In this document: positions 20,722-31,664 of the stretch, in pieces
Numbering within the stretch: position 1 is the stretch's first letter
How the letters are laid out: each line of letters starts with the position of its first letter
DNA from: Purpureocillium takamizusanense
Taxonomy: Eukaryota > Ascomycota > Sordariomycetes > Hypocreales > Ophiocordycipitaceae
Direction of reading: 5' to 3'
NCBI RefSeq assembly: GCF_022605165.1
Contig: NC_063068.1
Coordinates: 558,001-622,000 of the forward strand
DNA: 64,000 bases
The notes under the pieces: generated by a model
Seen by the model: the letters and a program-made list of their open reading frames with translations, nothing else
Told to the model about the DNA's origin: nothing
The model's database searches: none
Translations under genes and position numbers: made by a program

Positions 20722-23370
20722 TCAACCTGCCCCCGCCGCAGCTGTCAGCACAGCATCTTCCAACGGCTCCGCTGATCGTTCCAACAACTGTCCACCGGCA
20801 TGGCCCTGGACGTGACCCCTCTTAAGGCCCATATTCTCATACAATTTCGAGTCTGATGGATTCTTGATGACGCGTACAATCGCTTCCGTCACTGCTCTCC
20901 GATGACCACGGTTGGAGCGACACTGCTTCACGTGGATGAGGGCCGCGTCCAGCTGGTCCAGGGCCTGACGGTGCGGTTTCATGTCCTTTGGCTGAACAAC
21001 GGCCCGCATCGCTGCCGTCTTCATCGCCAGCTTGACGCTTTCCTTGCACGTGCGGCTGCCGTGCCACCACTGCTCCCCGGATGTGAAGTCGCACAAGATA
21101 GACTTGAGATCGCCGTAACGTGCCGAACCTGTGTAGGCAAAGACCAGGTTGGCAAAGTTGTACTCGTTGTAGAGAAGCTGGCCGTTGCCGTTCTCTCTGG
21201 CTGCTACCTTGCATATCTCGGCCGCGCCCCTGAGGTTGCCCTTCGCTGACAGCAGCTGACTAGCCTTGTTGAATGCGCTGTCGTGTATGCGTGCGCCCAT
21301 CCGCAGTGCCTCCTCGATGAGCTCGGTTGGATCATCTCCCCTTTCGAGGCGCGCCATGAGCACGGGTGTCAGGGCATTGCTGATGTCCTGACCACGTTCA
21401 TGCGCTGACCGTATCAGTGCGATGGCCTCGTCGACATGCGCCCCGTTCTTTGCGTTCAAGTGCTCCATGACTGCTCCTCGGAGACCACTTGATGATGCAG
21501 ACTTGTCGTGCGAGTTGACGTCTCTCGTTGATCTGCTATCTTGCCCACATGCTGCGGCGTCGTCTCTCTGTTCCCCGACCAGTTGCAGGCGCGATCCGCA
21601 TGCACGCAAGCTCTGCTGGAGACTCGCAATGCTTGTATCGGAAAAGCTCCAATACTTGCGGCACCGGGTGTAGAGCCGTTCAACGAACGCATCGTCCATT
21701 GGCAGTCCGCTCTCGCGGCAGAACCGCAGCCACTGGAAGACAGCGTCAGTTTGACGGCGGCTGGCATGCTCGTCTAGAACCCTGTACACCCAGCGATTCT
21801 TCGGTTTCATCTGGTATGTTGTAGCGAGTGCTCGTACAAACGCCTCCAGCTCATTGGGAGTGTGCGTTTGCGCAAAGACATCAGTGATCCGAATCAACGC
21901 CGCTTGAAAGTCAGCGCAGGTAGTGTCGAGACCGCTATCAAGTCGCCTCAACTGCTCATGGACAAGGCTCCAGTTACCAAGTTCGGCGTCACGGATACTT
22001 AGTTTGCCTTGGAGCCGCAGGTCGACTGCATGCGCATCGGGGGCTAGGTTTCGAATGGCCTGTAATTCCTGGGAGAGGAAGGAGTCGTTACGTGCTTCTG
22101 CTGCCATAAGGATCATCAGGCGCCGTATCTTATACTCAGTTTCGTAAGGAACTGCCACAGTCTTGAATATTCCTGCGGCTCGCATTGCACGATATAGCTG
22201 CTTGGTGCTGTCGAAATCTTCTTGGAGCTTTCCATGACGGGCGAGTATGCGATGCAACAGTAAGCCCCGCATCCAAAGCTGTGACCGCTTTCGGTCAGAG
22301 AGGAAGCTAAGCAATGTCTCCATATGCTTAACTGAGCCGCTTGCTTGAACAAATTCGAAGCACGAGATGATGACCCTGAGAGGGTCTCGACAAAGAGGAA
22401 TCAGGGCCGCCAAAACGTCGACAGTTTTGGAGGGTTCATTTCGACTCGTCAATCTCAGCAATTCAACACCGATGGCTTTGATAGACTTGGCGGCTCTGGG
22501 TATAGGAAGACCAAACGACGCGAGCCTTTGCAGCACCCGGTTTGCTAGCTCTATGCGCTCACAAATTTCGGTCCGGTCCAAATGGCTCATGTCTGACTGT
22601 CCGAGTAGTTGATCCAGAATGACCAACGCTTCATCGTAGAAAGGCCGCGGAGGAGAGCTCGAGCTGCCTTGAACGGATCGTATTAGATAGGAGCGAGCAG
22701 AGTCCAATGGATCTACCGCTTTCATGGGCGGATTGGGTTCGATGTTCGCAGGGTGGTCATCTAACGGCGATCCCTTCGCCTTGTTGGGCTTGGTGACTTG
22801 CGCCGATTGTGCCGATATGGAGTTATACGCAGTGATGTTTGAGAAAGCCTTTGGGGGCCTCCACCCCCCATCGCGCGGACGGGCCGTCGGGCTGGGGGTC
22901 GCAAACTTGAGCGACTCCAAGTTGATTGCGTCAGGTACGAAGGTGTGCAGGCTTGCGAGGCCGGCGGTGGATGTGGCCGAGGCTGGCGTATGAGCACCAC
23001 GAGATATTTGAAGTTCGGTACTGTGGTCGTGGATATTGGCGACGTCGGGGCTCGAGTCTGTTGATCCATCGCGGCGTCGGCGGCGACGTGTCGAGGTCCT
23101 AGGTCGTGGAATCGATGATACTGAAAGAACATCGTCGCCGACACCTGAGAAGCTCCCTTCCCATTGAGCGAGACCTTCGGTCAGGGCAAGGGGCCCGCGG
23201 TTGGACCTCACAGTGTGCAACTTCCTTGCATTGTCGATGGCTGCCCGAGCTATCTTGAGGCGCCGCCTTCGTTCCTCGGCAAGCAGAATGACTGAGCATG
23301 ACGTGGTGAGGACGACGCCACGCAGGGCATTGAGCGCCGCCCTAGACGGAACAGGATTTTTCGATGCCAT
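20722..23370 (-). CDS. Pentatricopeptide-repeat-like, probably mitochondrial protein
   Basis: Single-exon model of 882 residues from ATG 23370; the frame stays open 42 codons further but without an ATG. The N-terminus (MASKNPVPSRAALNALRG, a short hydrophobic LTTSCSVILLAE, then RRRRLKIARAAIDNARKLH) looks like a mitochondrial presequence or anchor seen in fungal PPR-type proteins. The first 300 residues are Ser/Pro-rich; the remainder is helical with repeated leucine-rich hairpins about 35 residues apart. This suggests degenerate PPR motifs and an organellar RNA role, but no single repeat matches clearly by eye. The family assignment is therefore moderate. It could instead be another alpha-solenoid protein. 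Confidence 0.7.
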   Translation of the reverse strand: MASKNPVPSRAALNALRGVVLTTSCSVILLAEERRRRLKIARAAIDNARKLHTVRSNRGPLALTEGLAQWEGSFSGVGDDVLSVSSIPRPRTSTRRRRRRDGSTDSSPDVANIHDHSTELQISRGAHTPASATSTAGLASLHTFVPDAINLESLKFATPSPTARPRDGGWRPPKAFSNITAYNSISAQSAQVTKPNKAKGSPLDDHPANIEPNPPMKAVDPLDSARSYLIRSVQGSSSSPPRPFYDEALVILDQLLGQSDMSHLDRTEICERIELANRVLQRLASFGLPIPRAAKSIKAIGVELLRLTSRNEPSKTVDVLAALIPLCRDPLRVIISCFEFVQASGSVKHMETLLSFLSDRKRSQLWMRGLLLHRILARHGKLQEDFDSTKQLYRAMRAAGIFKTVAVPYETEYKIRRLMILMAAEARNDSFLSQELQAIRNLAPDAHAVDLRLQGKLSIRDAELGNWSLVHEQLRRLDSGLDTTCADFQAALIRITDVFAQTHTPNELEAFVRALATTYQMKPKNRWVYRVLDEHASRRQTDAVFQWLRFCRESGLPMDDAFVERLYTRCRKYWSFSDTSIASLQQSLRACGSRLQLVGEQRDDAAACGQDSRSTRDVNSHDKSASSSGLRGAVMEHLNAKNGAHVDEAIALIRSAHERGQDISNALTPVLMARLERGDDPTELIEEALRMGARIHDSAFNKASQLLSAKGNLRGAAEICKVAARENGNGQLLYNEYNFANLVFAYTGSARYGDLKSILCDFTSGEQWWHGSRTCKESVKLAMKTAAMRAVVQPKDMKPHRQALDQLDAALIHVKQCRSNRGHRRAVTEAIVRVIKNPSDSKLYENMGLKRGHVQGHAGGQLLERSAEPLEDAVLTAAAGAG

Positions 23371-24207
23371 TCCGAGAGCCCATTGTCGCCGCAGGCACCT
23401 TTGGTTGATGGGGCGTGGAGGGACCGAGTCGTTGATGATTGTTCGGCGGTTGGTGAAGATGAGACAGCGAAAGATTTCTGGGCGAAGGCGAAGCAAAGCT
23501 CGGCACCAGCAACGCTCGGCTGGAGTTCGGAAGAGGCGGCGGTACGTACAGATCAGGCCACTGGTCAGCGCTGGGGCTCTCGGTTAGTTACCTAACGTAC
23601 CTTATGCGCTAACCTGTCCGGGGTGTCCGGATTTACTCTCTGCAGTGGGCCGCTGAGCACCAACTTCACTAATAACATGGAGAGCTCTGACAGCAGCGGC
23701 GACTTCGTGGGCCAAACCAAGGAGGTAAACACTTATGTTTTCGACTAGCAATTATGTGACACAGGTGACTGAGTGCTTCCCATAACACAAGCGCGTTGTG
23801 ATGGCTTAATGTTGAGTTGCACTTCTGCGAAGGAACAGACGCTTCAATCGTTCCAATATTCCAGCAGACTCGCAGTGTCCATTTTACGTCTTTAGAGTCT
23901 CTAACTCGTGCTTTCAATGTATGATGACCTGAATGCAGAGATGAAACTGAGATTGTTCACCGGCGAACCTGAATTGAGCCGCGGTGGATGCATCGAGGGC
24001 AGTCACTGGGTGCCGCACCTTCCTCCTCGACCTGGAACCGGGAGTCAGGGCAACCAGAGCCGCCGCGAGATGCACCGCAGTCCAGCTTGATCAGAAGTCC
24101 TCCGTCGCTTCTTCCTCACCATCCCCTCTGTTCTACGCTTTTCACGAACTCTCGGCAGCATAGGAAACTTAGCCTCCAACACCAGCGCACCTCCGGTTCT
24201 GAGCATC
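23371..24207. other. Divergent promoter region of the PPR-like and AKR genes
   Basis: About 840 bp between two divergent starts. Several short ORFs overlap both strands; none has coding character. No clear TATA element was picked out. Confidence 0.45.
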
Positions 24208-25797
24208 ATGAGCACCGCGTTGCCAATGGCCCCTCCGGCGCAGTCGCCGTTGGCCCAGTATCGACTGCTTGCACCGACAGCTGCTGCTCGGGTAAGCCCA
24301 ATTTGTCTCGGAACCATGAACTTTGGCACCGCATGGTCAGTTCCTCGTCCAGAGAGAGTCTCTGGACTACACAAATCCTGACTGCTTGGGAAGGGAGGAT
24401 TGGCTCGGTCGTTGTGACCAAAATACTGCGGAGTGTATTCTGGACTTCTTCTACGAACAAGTAAGCCTCAGAAGCTAAGAAACAAAGTGAATCGGAATGT
24501 TGTTGCTTACATGTCGCGTAGGGAGGTGCGCTCGACGGTGTTACTCGTCTTTGCACTGTTGCACCCGCTCACAGCTTTCGACAGGCAATTTCATTGACAC
24601 AGCTAACAGCTACCAGTTTGGTGACTCTGAGATATGGGTTGGTGAATGGATGCGGAAGCGCAACAATCGCGATGAGATGGGTATGCTCATGCTCGCCTCT
24701 TTCTTCACTGCCTAACTGACTAGTAGTTACCCCTAGTCATTGCCACTAAATACACGAGTAACTTCACCGCCGGTGCCGCAAATCCGCCTACAGTCATGGC
24801 AAGCTTCACCGGTAATGGAACAAAGAGCCTGGTCACGTCCCTGAAAAGCAGCCTCGATAGGCTCCAGACCGGTTACATAGACTTGCTCTACGTGCACTTC
24901 TGGGACTACAGCACCTCGATCCCGGAACTAATGCAGTCGCTCAACCAGCTCGTGGCTGCCGGTCAGGTTTTGTATCTTGGGGCCAGTGACACTCCGGCTT
25001 GGGTTGTCAGGTGAAGAGCCCGGCGTAAGATAATACTCACAGTCCAATGACTGACCTCCAAACAGCAAGGCAAACGAGTACGCCCGTAACCACGGCCTCC
25101 GACAATTCTCGGTGTATCAAGGCTTTTGGAACGCAGGATCCCGAGAGCTTGAGCGCGAGATCATTCCAATGTGCAGATCAGAGGGCATGGCCATCTGTCC
25201 CTGGGGCGCCGTGGGCGGAGGGAAGTTCAAAACTGAGGAGCAGCGTCAACGTGCAGACGGCCGCAACACCGGTTACTCCGAAACGGATATCAAGGTGAGC
25301 TTGGCTCTAGAGTCCATTGCGAGCCGAAAGAACTCGACTCTCACGAGCATCGCACTGGCGTATGTTATGCATAAGGCTCCTTATGTGTTTCCGGTTGCTG
25401 GCGGCAGAAAGATCGAGCAACTCAAGGCTAATATCGAGGCGCTCACGATTGGACTGAGCGACGATGAGATCAAGGAGATTGAGAACGCCGCACCGTTTGA
25501 CTGGGGCTTCCCACATAATCTGATTTGGGCAGGCGGTGCCGGCACGTCCTACCAGAACGTGTGGCTCCTCGGCACGGGTGGAAACTTTGAGTATGTCGAG
25601 GAAGTAAAGGTACGTATCACAAAGAACCTCTGAGCGGACGTCTGTTGACAATACAGCCCATTCTGCCGGCACAAGGAGGGTCGTGGGAACCTCGCTCAAA
25701 GTCTTACATTTGGCGCTGGGTCTCGGATCGTTTACGACGACCTATGTGGATTGGGAATAGAGCCGTCACTGGCGCCAATGGAGCCACGAGGTGGTAG
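24208..25797 (+). CDS. Aldo/keto reductase, aryl-alcohol dehydrogenase (AAD/NorB-like) type
   Basis: NADPH-dependent aldo/keto reductase. My exon model is 24208-24335, 24394-24460, 24522-24525, 24585-24680, 24737-25010, 25066-25609, 25657-25797, giving 417 residues, slightly longer than the usual 385-400. Family motifs: [24 protein letters not shown] (with the catalytic Asp), [20 protein letters not shown] (with the catalytic-region His), SDTPAWVV, and [11 protein letters not shown]. All introns are 47-61 bp. The third exon would be only 4 nt (GGAG). It restores the conserved EQGGNFID reading and lies between two normal-sized introns. Alternatively one 114-bp intron (24461-24574) gives [10 protein letters not shown]. 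Substrate is unknown; no pathway partners are adjacent. Confidence 0.87.
24522..24525 (+). other. Candidate 4-nt microexon in the AKR gene
   Basis: Flanked by a 61-bp intron (GTAAGC...CGTAG) and a 59-bp intron (GTGCGC...GACAG), each with a branch-like sequence (CTTAC, CTCAC). Inclusion gives GGA G|GC and the family-conserved Gly-Gly-Asn-Phe. Confidence 0.55.
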
Positions 25798-26376
25798 GTT
25801 ATCTTTTGCGAGGTTGAAAAGCCCTTGCCCAAGATGTGGCGGAGGAGGGTATGAGCGACTGCTTTCTGTCTATGGGATCATGGAGTGTTTCATCATGACG
25901 AGACAGCTTGTCAGTCCTGGCTTCTTGCGACTAGGTAATAAAGATCCCAGAGATGGTAGGCAATTAACAAAGCTAACAAGCTCCATTGCACTCGATTGGA
26001 TCCCGCCATGTTGATGCGGTAAAGGGAAGCTTCCCTTGGTCTCTTTGTTGGACTCCTAGAGGAAGGCCCAGCGACTCGCCCGCTTATTGGGTCTCCGTTG
26101 TCTTATATTGCTCCTCTATGCGAGAAGTACAAATTGCAAAATACTATGAAGAAGTAAATGGGCACGCATCTCTTGAAGTTCGATTGACTGGTGAGGCGGA
26201 CTTAGTTCATTAGGGAAACGACAGCGGTCGCTCCTGCCTCACGATCACGTACATACACAACGACCCCCACTGCTCACGCCTCACAGCCCGAAAAACACAA
26301 ATCTTGGGAGCTTTCCAAAGGTAAACCTCGGAATTCGCATCGTCATCCTCGTCCTTGGCCTCTGAACACGGTAGCA
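25798..26376. other. Intergenic region
   Basis: About 580 bp after the AKR stop, relatively AT-rich, with no recognisable gene. Confidence 0.45.
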
Positions 26377-27264
26377 ATGAGACCATCTCGACAGCTTTCG
26401 CTCGTGTTCGATTGGTCCGTGGACAATCATCACCACAGATATATACGGCAGCATAACAGTGCACCATGCCACAACATGCGCCCCGTTGAAATGATTGAGG
26501 ACAATGGCCAAATCGAGACACCGGACGATGAGCGCGATGTGGACATTGCGTTGGGGCCGGACTGCGTGCCAGGGACCCCAGAGGACGAGTTCAGGTACAT
26601 CACCATGTTGAAGATTCAGTTTCTATCCAAGGCATGTGCATGTTCGAAGCAGTTAATTCTTGGCAGGATACTTGAGTCGCAAGTTCTCGACCAAGTCAAC
26701 ATCTTGGAGGGTGATGCCGCCCGCGACGTCGACCGCAGCAATGACCACGACAACTGCGATGCTGTACAATCTGACAACTCTGAAACCCCAAGCCACCGAA
26801 CTCCACGCCGGGAACAGACACCAACGACGCCACCACCTGGAGCGAATAAGTCGCTACGGGAGGTGCCACGAAGTGCTCCTCGCAGCATCCAGCGCATAGG
26901 GAGATTCAACTTCCGACAAGGTGTGCGTATACGCGATTTCAAAGTCCCCAGGCGGAGGAGGAGCGCCTCACCGGCTGCGAGCAAGGCGTACCAAGGGCGA
27001 GACGGGTTTGAGGGGGGCGAAATGTCTTTGGGCTCACCGCAGCCGATGACACGGCGACGTGAACGCCAGCCGCCTGCATGTGAGCCATTGGCACTGGAGG
27101 ATTGCGACTCCCCGTTCAGCTCGCCTGACCCAGAAATATCATCTGCAGACCGTCGCGGCCAATCTCGCTTAGGGAGCCCCCCGTCTGAGGCGGCGGTTGC
27201 GGCAGCATCGGTGCCGCTGTTGGCAGAGCCGCATTCGCATTTAGTACGAAGTGTCGGCCGTTAA
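26377..27264 (+). CDS. Orphan hypothetical protein
   Basis: An 888-bp ATG-initiated ORF of 295 residues (or from a second Met about 34 residues in, MRPVEMIEDNG). The first third is acidic and predicted soluble. The middle has a KIQFLSKACACSKQLILGRI segment that could form an amphipathic helix. The last 150 residues are Ser/Pro/Arg-rich with a basic VRIRDFKVPRRRRS patch, probably disordered and possibly nuclear. I recognise no family. It is the longest ORF between two well-supported genes and is not a shadow of another, which is the main support; it could still be a chance ORF or one exon of a larger gene. Confidence 0.42.
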   Translation: MRPSRQLSLVFDWSVDNHHHRYIRQHNSAPCHNMRPVEMIEDNGQIETPDDERDVDIALGPDCVPGTPEDEFRYITMLKIQFLSKACACSKQLILGRILESQVLDQVNILEGDAARDVDRSNDHDNCDAVQSDNSETPSHRTPRREQTPTTPPPGANKSLREVPRSAPRSIQRIGRFNFRQGVRIRDFKVPRRRRSASPAASKAYQGRDGFEGGEMSLGSPQPMTRRRERQPPACEPLALEDCDSPFSSPDPEISSADRRGQSRLGSPPSEAAVAAASVPLLAEPHSHLVRSVGR

Positions 27265-27524
27265 ATCGGGCCCGAGGATGAGGATGACGACGTATTTCGT
27301 GAGTGGCTCTTCGGGTGAGCAATACACCAAGTCCGTAAAGTCGCATGTGCGCAATCACGCATCAGGTTGGCTGGGCTGCATGGCCACTGCTGTCTACTAC
27401 ATAGTTGGGGTATCTACAAGCCAACTGTTGCTCTCGCGCGGCCAAGTACCGACCGCAATACATAAGTTTCAGACCCTACCAAACGCCTTTATGGAGCCCG
27501 CCATTTTCGAAAAACATGGTGGCA

Positions 27525-28753
27525 TTATTTGGCTCCCTTGCCCTTAGCCTCGTTGTCTCCGAGCTCCCGTATCAGAATCGACGTTTGACCCTCTCCGCTA
27601 TAGTCGTCTTGCCCTGTCTCGAAGCCCGGGCAAACTCCAATCGCGAGGTACTTGCCGTCGCTCGAGAACGCAAGTGCCGCGACGCTATTTGGAAACTTTT
27701 GGTACTGCTTCAACCTGCGCTTGGCCACGGCATCCCAGAGCGCGACGGTGCCGTCTCCGCCTCCAGAGGCAAACGTGCCGTGAACGGGGTGGAATGCCAG
27801 CGCGTTGACAGGGTAGACGATGTCGCCGTCGCCGTCAGGCGCGGGTTGCCTGTGACATTTGAACGCGAATTTCCGCGCCTGTGACTCATCCGTATCCTCG
27901 AACCACTCCACGGCGACTCGACCCTCGATGCTGCTCGTAGCATAACCGGCGTCGTTGGGCATACAAGCGACCGCTCTGGTGAGGAAACGTAGAGATGACT
28001 CCCGCTGCTGCCATGGCTTGAGATCCTGGGATCCCGAGGCGAAGAGGTCCGCCATGGCGTTGAGGTCGTAGATGTTCATGATGCGGCCAGTCATGGCGAC
28101 AACCACCTTGGACGGGCTGGCGGCCACAGAATGCGGCTTCCCAGGCAGGGGAATCCTCACGGGCTCGCTGGAGGGGTCGTTGAGGTTGTGGATATGCAGG
28201 CTGCAGTCCCATGACGCAGACACAAGGATGGCTGGAGGAGCTGTCAGTGCTGTTTCCTATGGGGCTCAGGGCTGGGTATCCTCACCATGATCTCTGCTGT
28301 AGACGACGCATCTTACAGGCGCCTGATGCTTGCTCAATAGCGTCGTCTCTCCAGTTGCAAGATTGAGTCTAAGATGATTAGCCCGGTTCGTTGTGCGACC
28401 ACTGTGTCCTGGCTGGGAGATGGATGTACCTGTTCACGCCACAATCCACAGTGCCAGTGAAGGCCTCATCATCGTCGGCACCAAAGCACACGTCCAGGAC
28501 CGGCGCTCGAAGCTCGTAGGTTTTTAAAAGGCTTTTTTCGTCTGCGCCGCCGGACACATCGTAGCTGTAGACTTTCTTGTCCCAGCTCGCGACAAGGAGC
28601 TTGGTCGGAGAAACGGGCGCGAATGCGATCGCGGACACTGCGTCGCCCGGGGGGGGGGAGAGCTCGTACTGAGTCGCTGGGGGGCCGTCGTGGTCAGCAA
28701 ACCATCAGTGCAAGTGGGAGGCGCCGTCTGACATCGTACGTACCGGGAGCCAT
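27525..28753 (-). CDS. BUB3: Mitotic spindle checkpoint WD40 protein Bub3
   Basis: WD40 beta-propeller that recruits Bub1 and Mad3/BubR1 to phosphorylated kinetochore MELT motifs. Four coding exons: 28753-28744 (only 10 nt), 28676-28430, 28368-28286, 28231-27525, giving 348 residues (yeast Bub3 is 341). Diagnostic stretches: a repeat with LLVASWDKKVYSYDV, the region VLDVCFGADDDEAFTGTVD, ILVSASWDCSLHIHNL, the Bub3-specific GRVAVEWFE followed by KFAFKCHR, and YPVNALAFHPVHGTFASGG with KRRLKQYQKFP. The C-terminal tail is Lys/Gly-rich. Introns are 54-67 bp. It is divergent from eIF2-alpha. Confidence 0.95.
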
Positions 28754-29198
28754 TGTCAATGTGCTGCTCGCGAGTAATCCTGCGTCGACGGAAGCTTTCG
28801 TTCGGTTGTTTACACGGCCAGCGAGCCAGTCACGTGGGGTAGCTCGAGCCGCTGGCGGCGAATTCTGCCGGCGTCGACCGCCCCAGAACTAGCCACACCC
28901 CGCCACACCCCACCATCGCAGCCAGGCCTGCAAAATATCAAAATTATGACTCTCGCTTTCTCCTCAGCCCAACCCCAGATTCCACTCGATTTGCGACGTC
29001 ACAAGCCGCTCACTCACGAATCTGTCACCGCGAAACCCGCTCCCGCCGAATTCTTGAATCGATCGAAAACTCCACAGACATAGGAGGAGACCGGAGAAGG
29101 ACCTGGCCACCGCTTGCGGAGAATCGACCTTGGCGTCAACCCCACCTCACACCTCCTACCGGCCGATCCGACCTTGAAGTCGCGAAAATACCGCCAAG
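28754..29198. promoter_or_regulatory. Divergent promoter between BUB3 and eIF2-alpha
   Basis: 445 bp between the two start codons. It contains a tandem CCACACCCCG/CCACACCCC pair (about 28893-28914) and an AT-rich island just downstream (about 28930-28950). Use as a shared bidirectional promoter is inferred from spacing. Confidence 0.5.
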
Positions 29199-30316
29199 AT
29201 GTCTTTAACAAACTGCCGTTTCTATGAGGAGAAGTACCCGGAGATTGATAGCTTCGTCATGGTCAATGTCAAGCAGGTTTGTTGCTCAAACATAGTGAGC
29301 GCACGGAGCTGGACGCTCACAAAGGCAACGCCAGATCGCCGAGATGGGTGCTTACGTCAAGCTCCTCGAGTACGACAACATTGACGGCATGATCCTGCTG
29401 TCCGAGCTTTCCCGAAGACGTATTCGGTCTATCCAGAAGCTCATCAGAGTCGGACGCAACGAGGTCGTCGTTGTGCTTCGTGTCGACAAGGAGAAGGGTA
29501 TGTCACCGCACGTGCTCCAGATGTGGAGGGCGAGGCTGACGCCAGGCGCGCTTAGGCTACATCGATCTCTCAAAACGACGAGTGTCACCAGAGGACATGG
29601 TCAAGTGCGAGGAGCGATACAACAAGAGCAAGACTGTGCACCTGATCATGCGACACGTTGCCGAGAAGACGCAGACCCCGATCGAAACGTTGTACGAGAC
29701 GATCGCCTGGCCGCTGAACCGGAAATACGGCCACGCCATCGACGCTTTCAAGCTGTCCATTACGTAGGTTTTCTTGCGGTTCTCGGATCGTCACGTGGCT
29801 GACAACTGTCGCAGCAACCCCGAGGTCTGGAATGACATTACTTTCCCCAGCCAGCCTGTGTCGGACGAGCTGAAGCTGTACATCAGCAAGCGCCTCACGC
29901 CCCAGAAGACCAAGGTCCGTGCCGACATTGAGGTCACCTGCTTCGGCTACGAAGGCATCGACGCCGTCAAGACCGCGCTGCGCACCGCTGAGGCGGGCAA
30001 CAGCACTGCCGAGGCTGAGAACTCGGGCACGGAGGTGAAGGTTAAGCTTGTGTCTCCTCCCCTGTATGTTCTTACTAGCTCCTGCCTCGACAAGAACCTG
30101 GGCATCACTCGACTACAGGAGGCCATCACGGACATCAAGAAGAGCATTGAAGGCGCCGGCGGGCACCTGGTGGTTAAGATGGAGCCCAAGGCCGTGACGG
30201 AAAGCGACGATGCTGAGCTCCAGGCTCTGATGGAGAAGAGGGAGCGCGAGAACGCCGAGGTCAGTGGCGACGAGAGCATGAGCGAGAGCGACGACAACAT
30301 CCCCGAGACTGTCTAA
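29199..30316 (+). CDS. SUI2: Translation initiation factor eIF2 subunit alpha
   Basis: Alpha subunit of eIF2, which delivers Met-tRNAi to the 40S ribosome; phosphorylation by Gcn2-type kinases inhibits eIF2B. Four exons: 29199-29276, 29335-29497, 29556-29763, 29815-30316, giving 316 residues (yeast Sui2 is 304). An S1-type OB fold opens with [12 protein letters not shown] and [20 protein letters not shown]. The regulatory serine lies in [11 protein letters not shown] at residue 52, which is Ser51 in conventional numbering. [12 protein letters not shown] and the alpha-helical middle domain follow, then an alpha/beta C-terminal domain and an acidic tail with SMSESDDN, a likely CK2 site. Introns are 51-58 bp. 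Confidence 0.96.
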
Positions 30317-30961
30317 AGGCTTTGCGAGGCACATGTTCGGTTTTAGCGGGCCCAAGGTTGCATCACAGCTTGTAGCCATGAACGGCAAAGTGGTGTTGGC
30401 ATTGGTCGGGGAGTCTGTCTGGCAGCGTCGCTGGTCAGGTCCAGTAGAGGACAAGAGATGGCGGACGGGGCGGCCCCCCCTTGTAGCTAGCAGGCCAGCT
30501 TGCGATGTCACACATCGGCGTTGGAGGACGATACAAAAAATGCATCACGTTCGTCACATGATCATCTGGCCTTGTGCTTGTGACTTTAAAGTTTAGATCC
30601 CGTGGTTTTGCCTTGACAATAATGCCGGTGGTTTGTGGATGTGTGAGTTTCGCATGTGCCAGAGCTGCAGATGTCCTCCGGGAGCTGCAGCCGGGGCCAC
30701 TGAGCAGCTCCAATCGGCAGCCAACTTCAGGCACTTTGGCGGACGGCCCCACCCTGCTCCCACCAGCAGCATGGGAATCTGCAGGGGTCCCGTCCGCGAA
30801 AAGCGCACCTAGCTAACATAGGTATCTGACCTCATGCGACGCCGCTCTCTCACACACGCACTCACTCAGTCACACCAGGAGCTTTCCGCCAGGGCCCGCG
30901 AGCCAAACTCGACCAGGCGGCGCGCAACGAAACGACGCGCCCCCACCACGCCCGGGACGCC
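30317..30961. other. Intergenic region between eIF2-alpha and IMP2
   Basis: About 640 bp, holding the eIF2-alpha 3' flank and IMP2 promoter. No gene seen. Confidence 0.5.
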
Positions 30962-31664
30962 ATGGTGGTCACAGGCTCTCTCTGGGCACGAATGCGGAGC
31001 GGGCGACCGGGCAGCTCGGCGGCGCGGACGGCGGCGCTGCAGCTGCTCGGCTTCGCGACGTGGATCCCCGTCATCGCGTGGTTCAACCTGCACGTCGCGG
31101 AGCTGACGCTCATCGAGGGCACGTCCATGTACCCGTTCATGAACGAGGACCGGGACTCGACGCTGCGGCGGGACGTGATCCTAAACTACAAGTGGGCGCC
31201 GCAGGAGGGGCTGGAGCGCGGCATGATTGTGACGCTGAGGTGAGAAAGAAGAAGAGGAAGAGGGGCCTTGGTTTTTGCTTGTCCCCTTGCTTGGTTGCTT
31301 GCCACGGATACCCACCCACAGCTTGTGGTCTTGTTTTTTAGAGCGAATTTGTGCCGCGGCGGCTGATCACGGTATGCTTAGGAGCCCCATGCATCCCGAG
31401 ACGGTGGCGGTCAAGAGAGTCGTGGCCGTCGAGGGCGACGTGGTGCGGACCAAGGCGCCGTACCCGGTCCCGACGGTGAGGATACCGCAGGGCCACGTGT
31501 GGGTCGAGGGCGACGGCCCGCCCGGCTCGAGCCTCGACAGCAACACGTACGGGCCCGTGTCGAAGCGGCTACTTACGGGGAGGGTCACGCACATTGTGTA
31601 CCCGTTCCGCAAGCTTGGGCCCGTAAGGTGGTGGGAGCACGAGAGGCGGCCGCTGGTGGAGTGA
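30962..31664 (+). CDS. IMP2: Mitochondrial inner membrane protease subunit 2
   Basis: Signal-peptidase-like serine protease (S26 family) of the inner membrane, acting on the intermembrane-space side with Imp1 to remove bipartite sorting signals. Two exons: 30962-31239 and 31382-31664, giving 186 residues (yeast Imp2 is 177). A hydrophobic anchor spans about 24-41. The catalytic Ser is in EGTSMYPF (Ser55) and the general-base Lys in VAVKRVVAVEGD (Lys104). The later signature GHVWVEGD and DSNTYGPV matches IMP2 rather than IMP1. The intron is 142 bp, long for this window. Confidence 0.93.
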
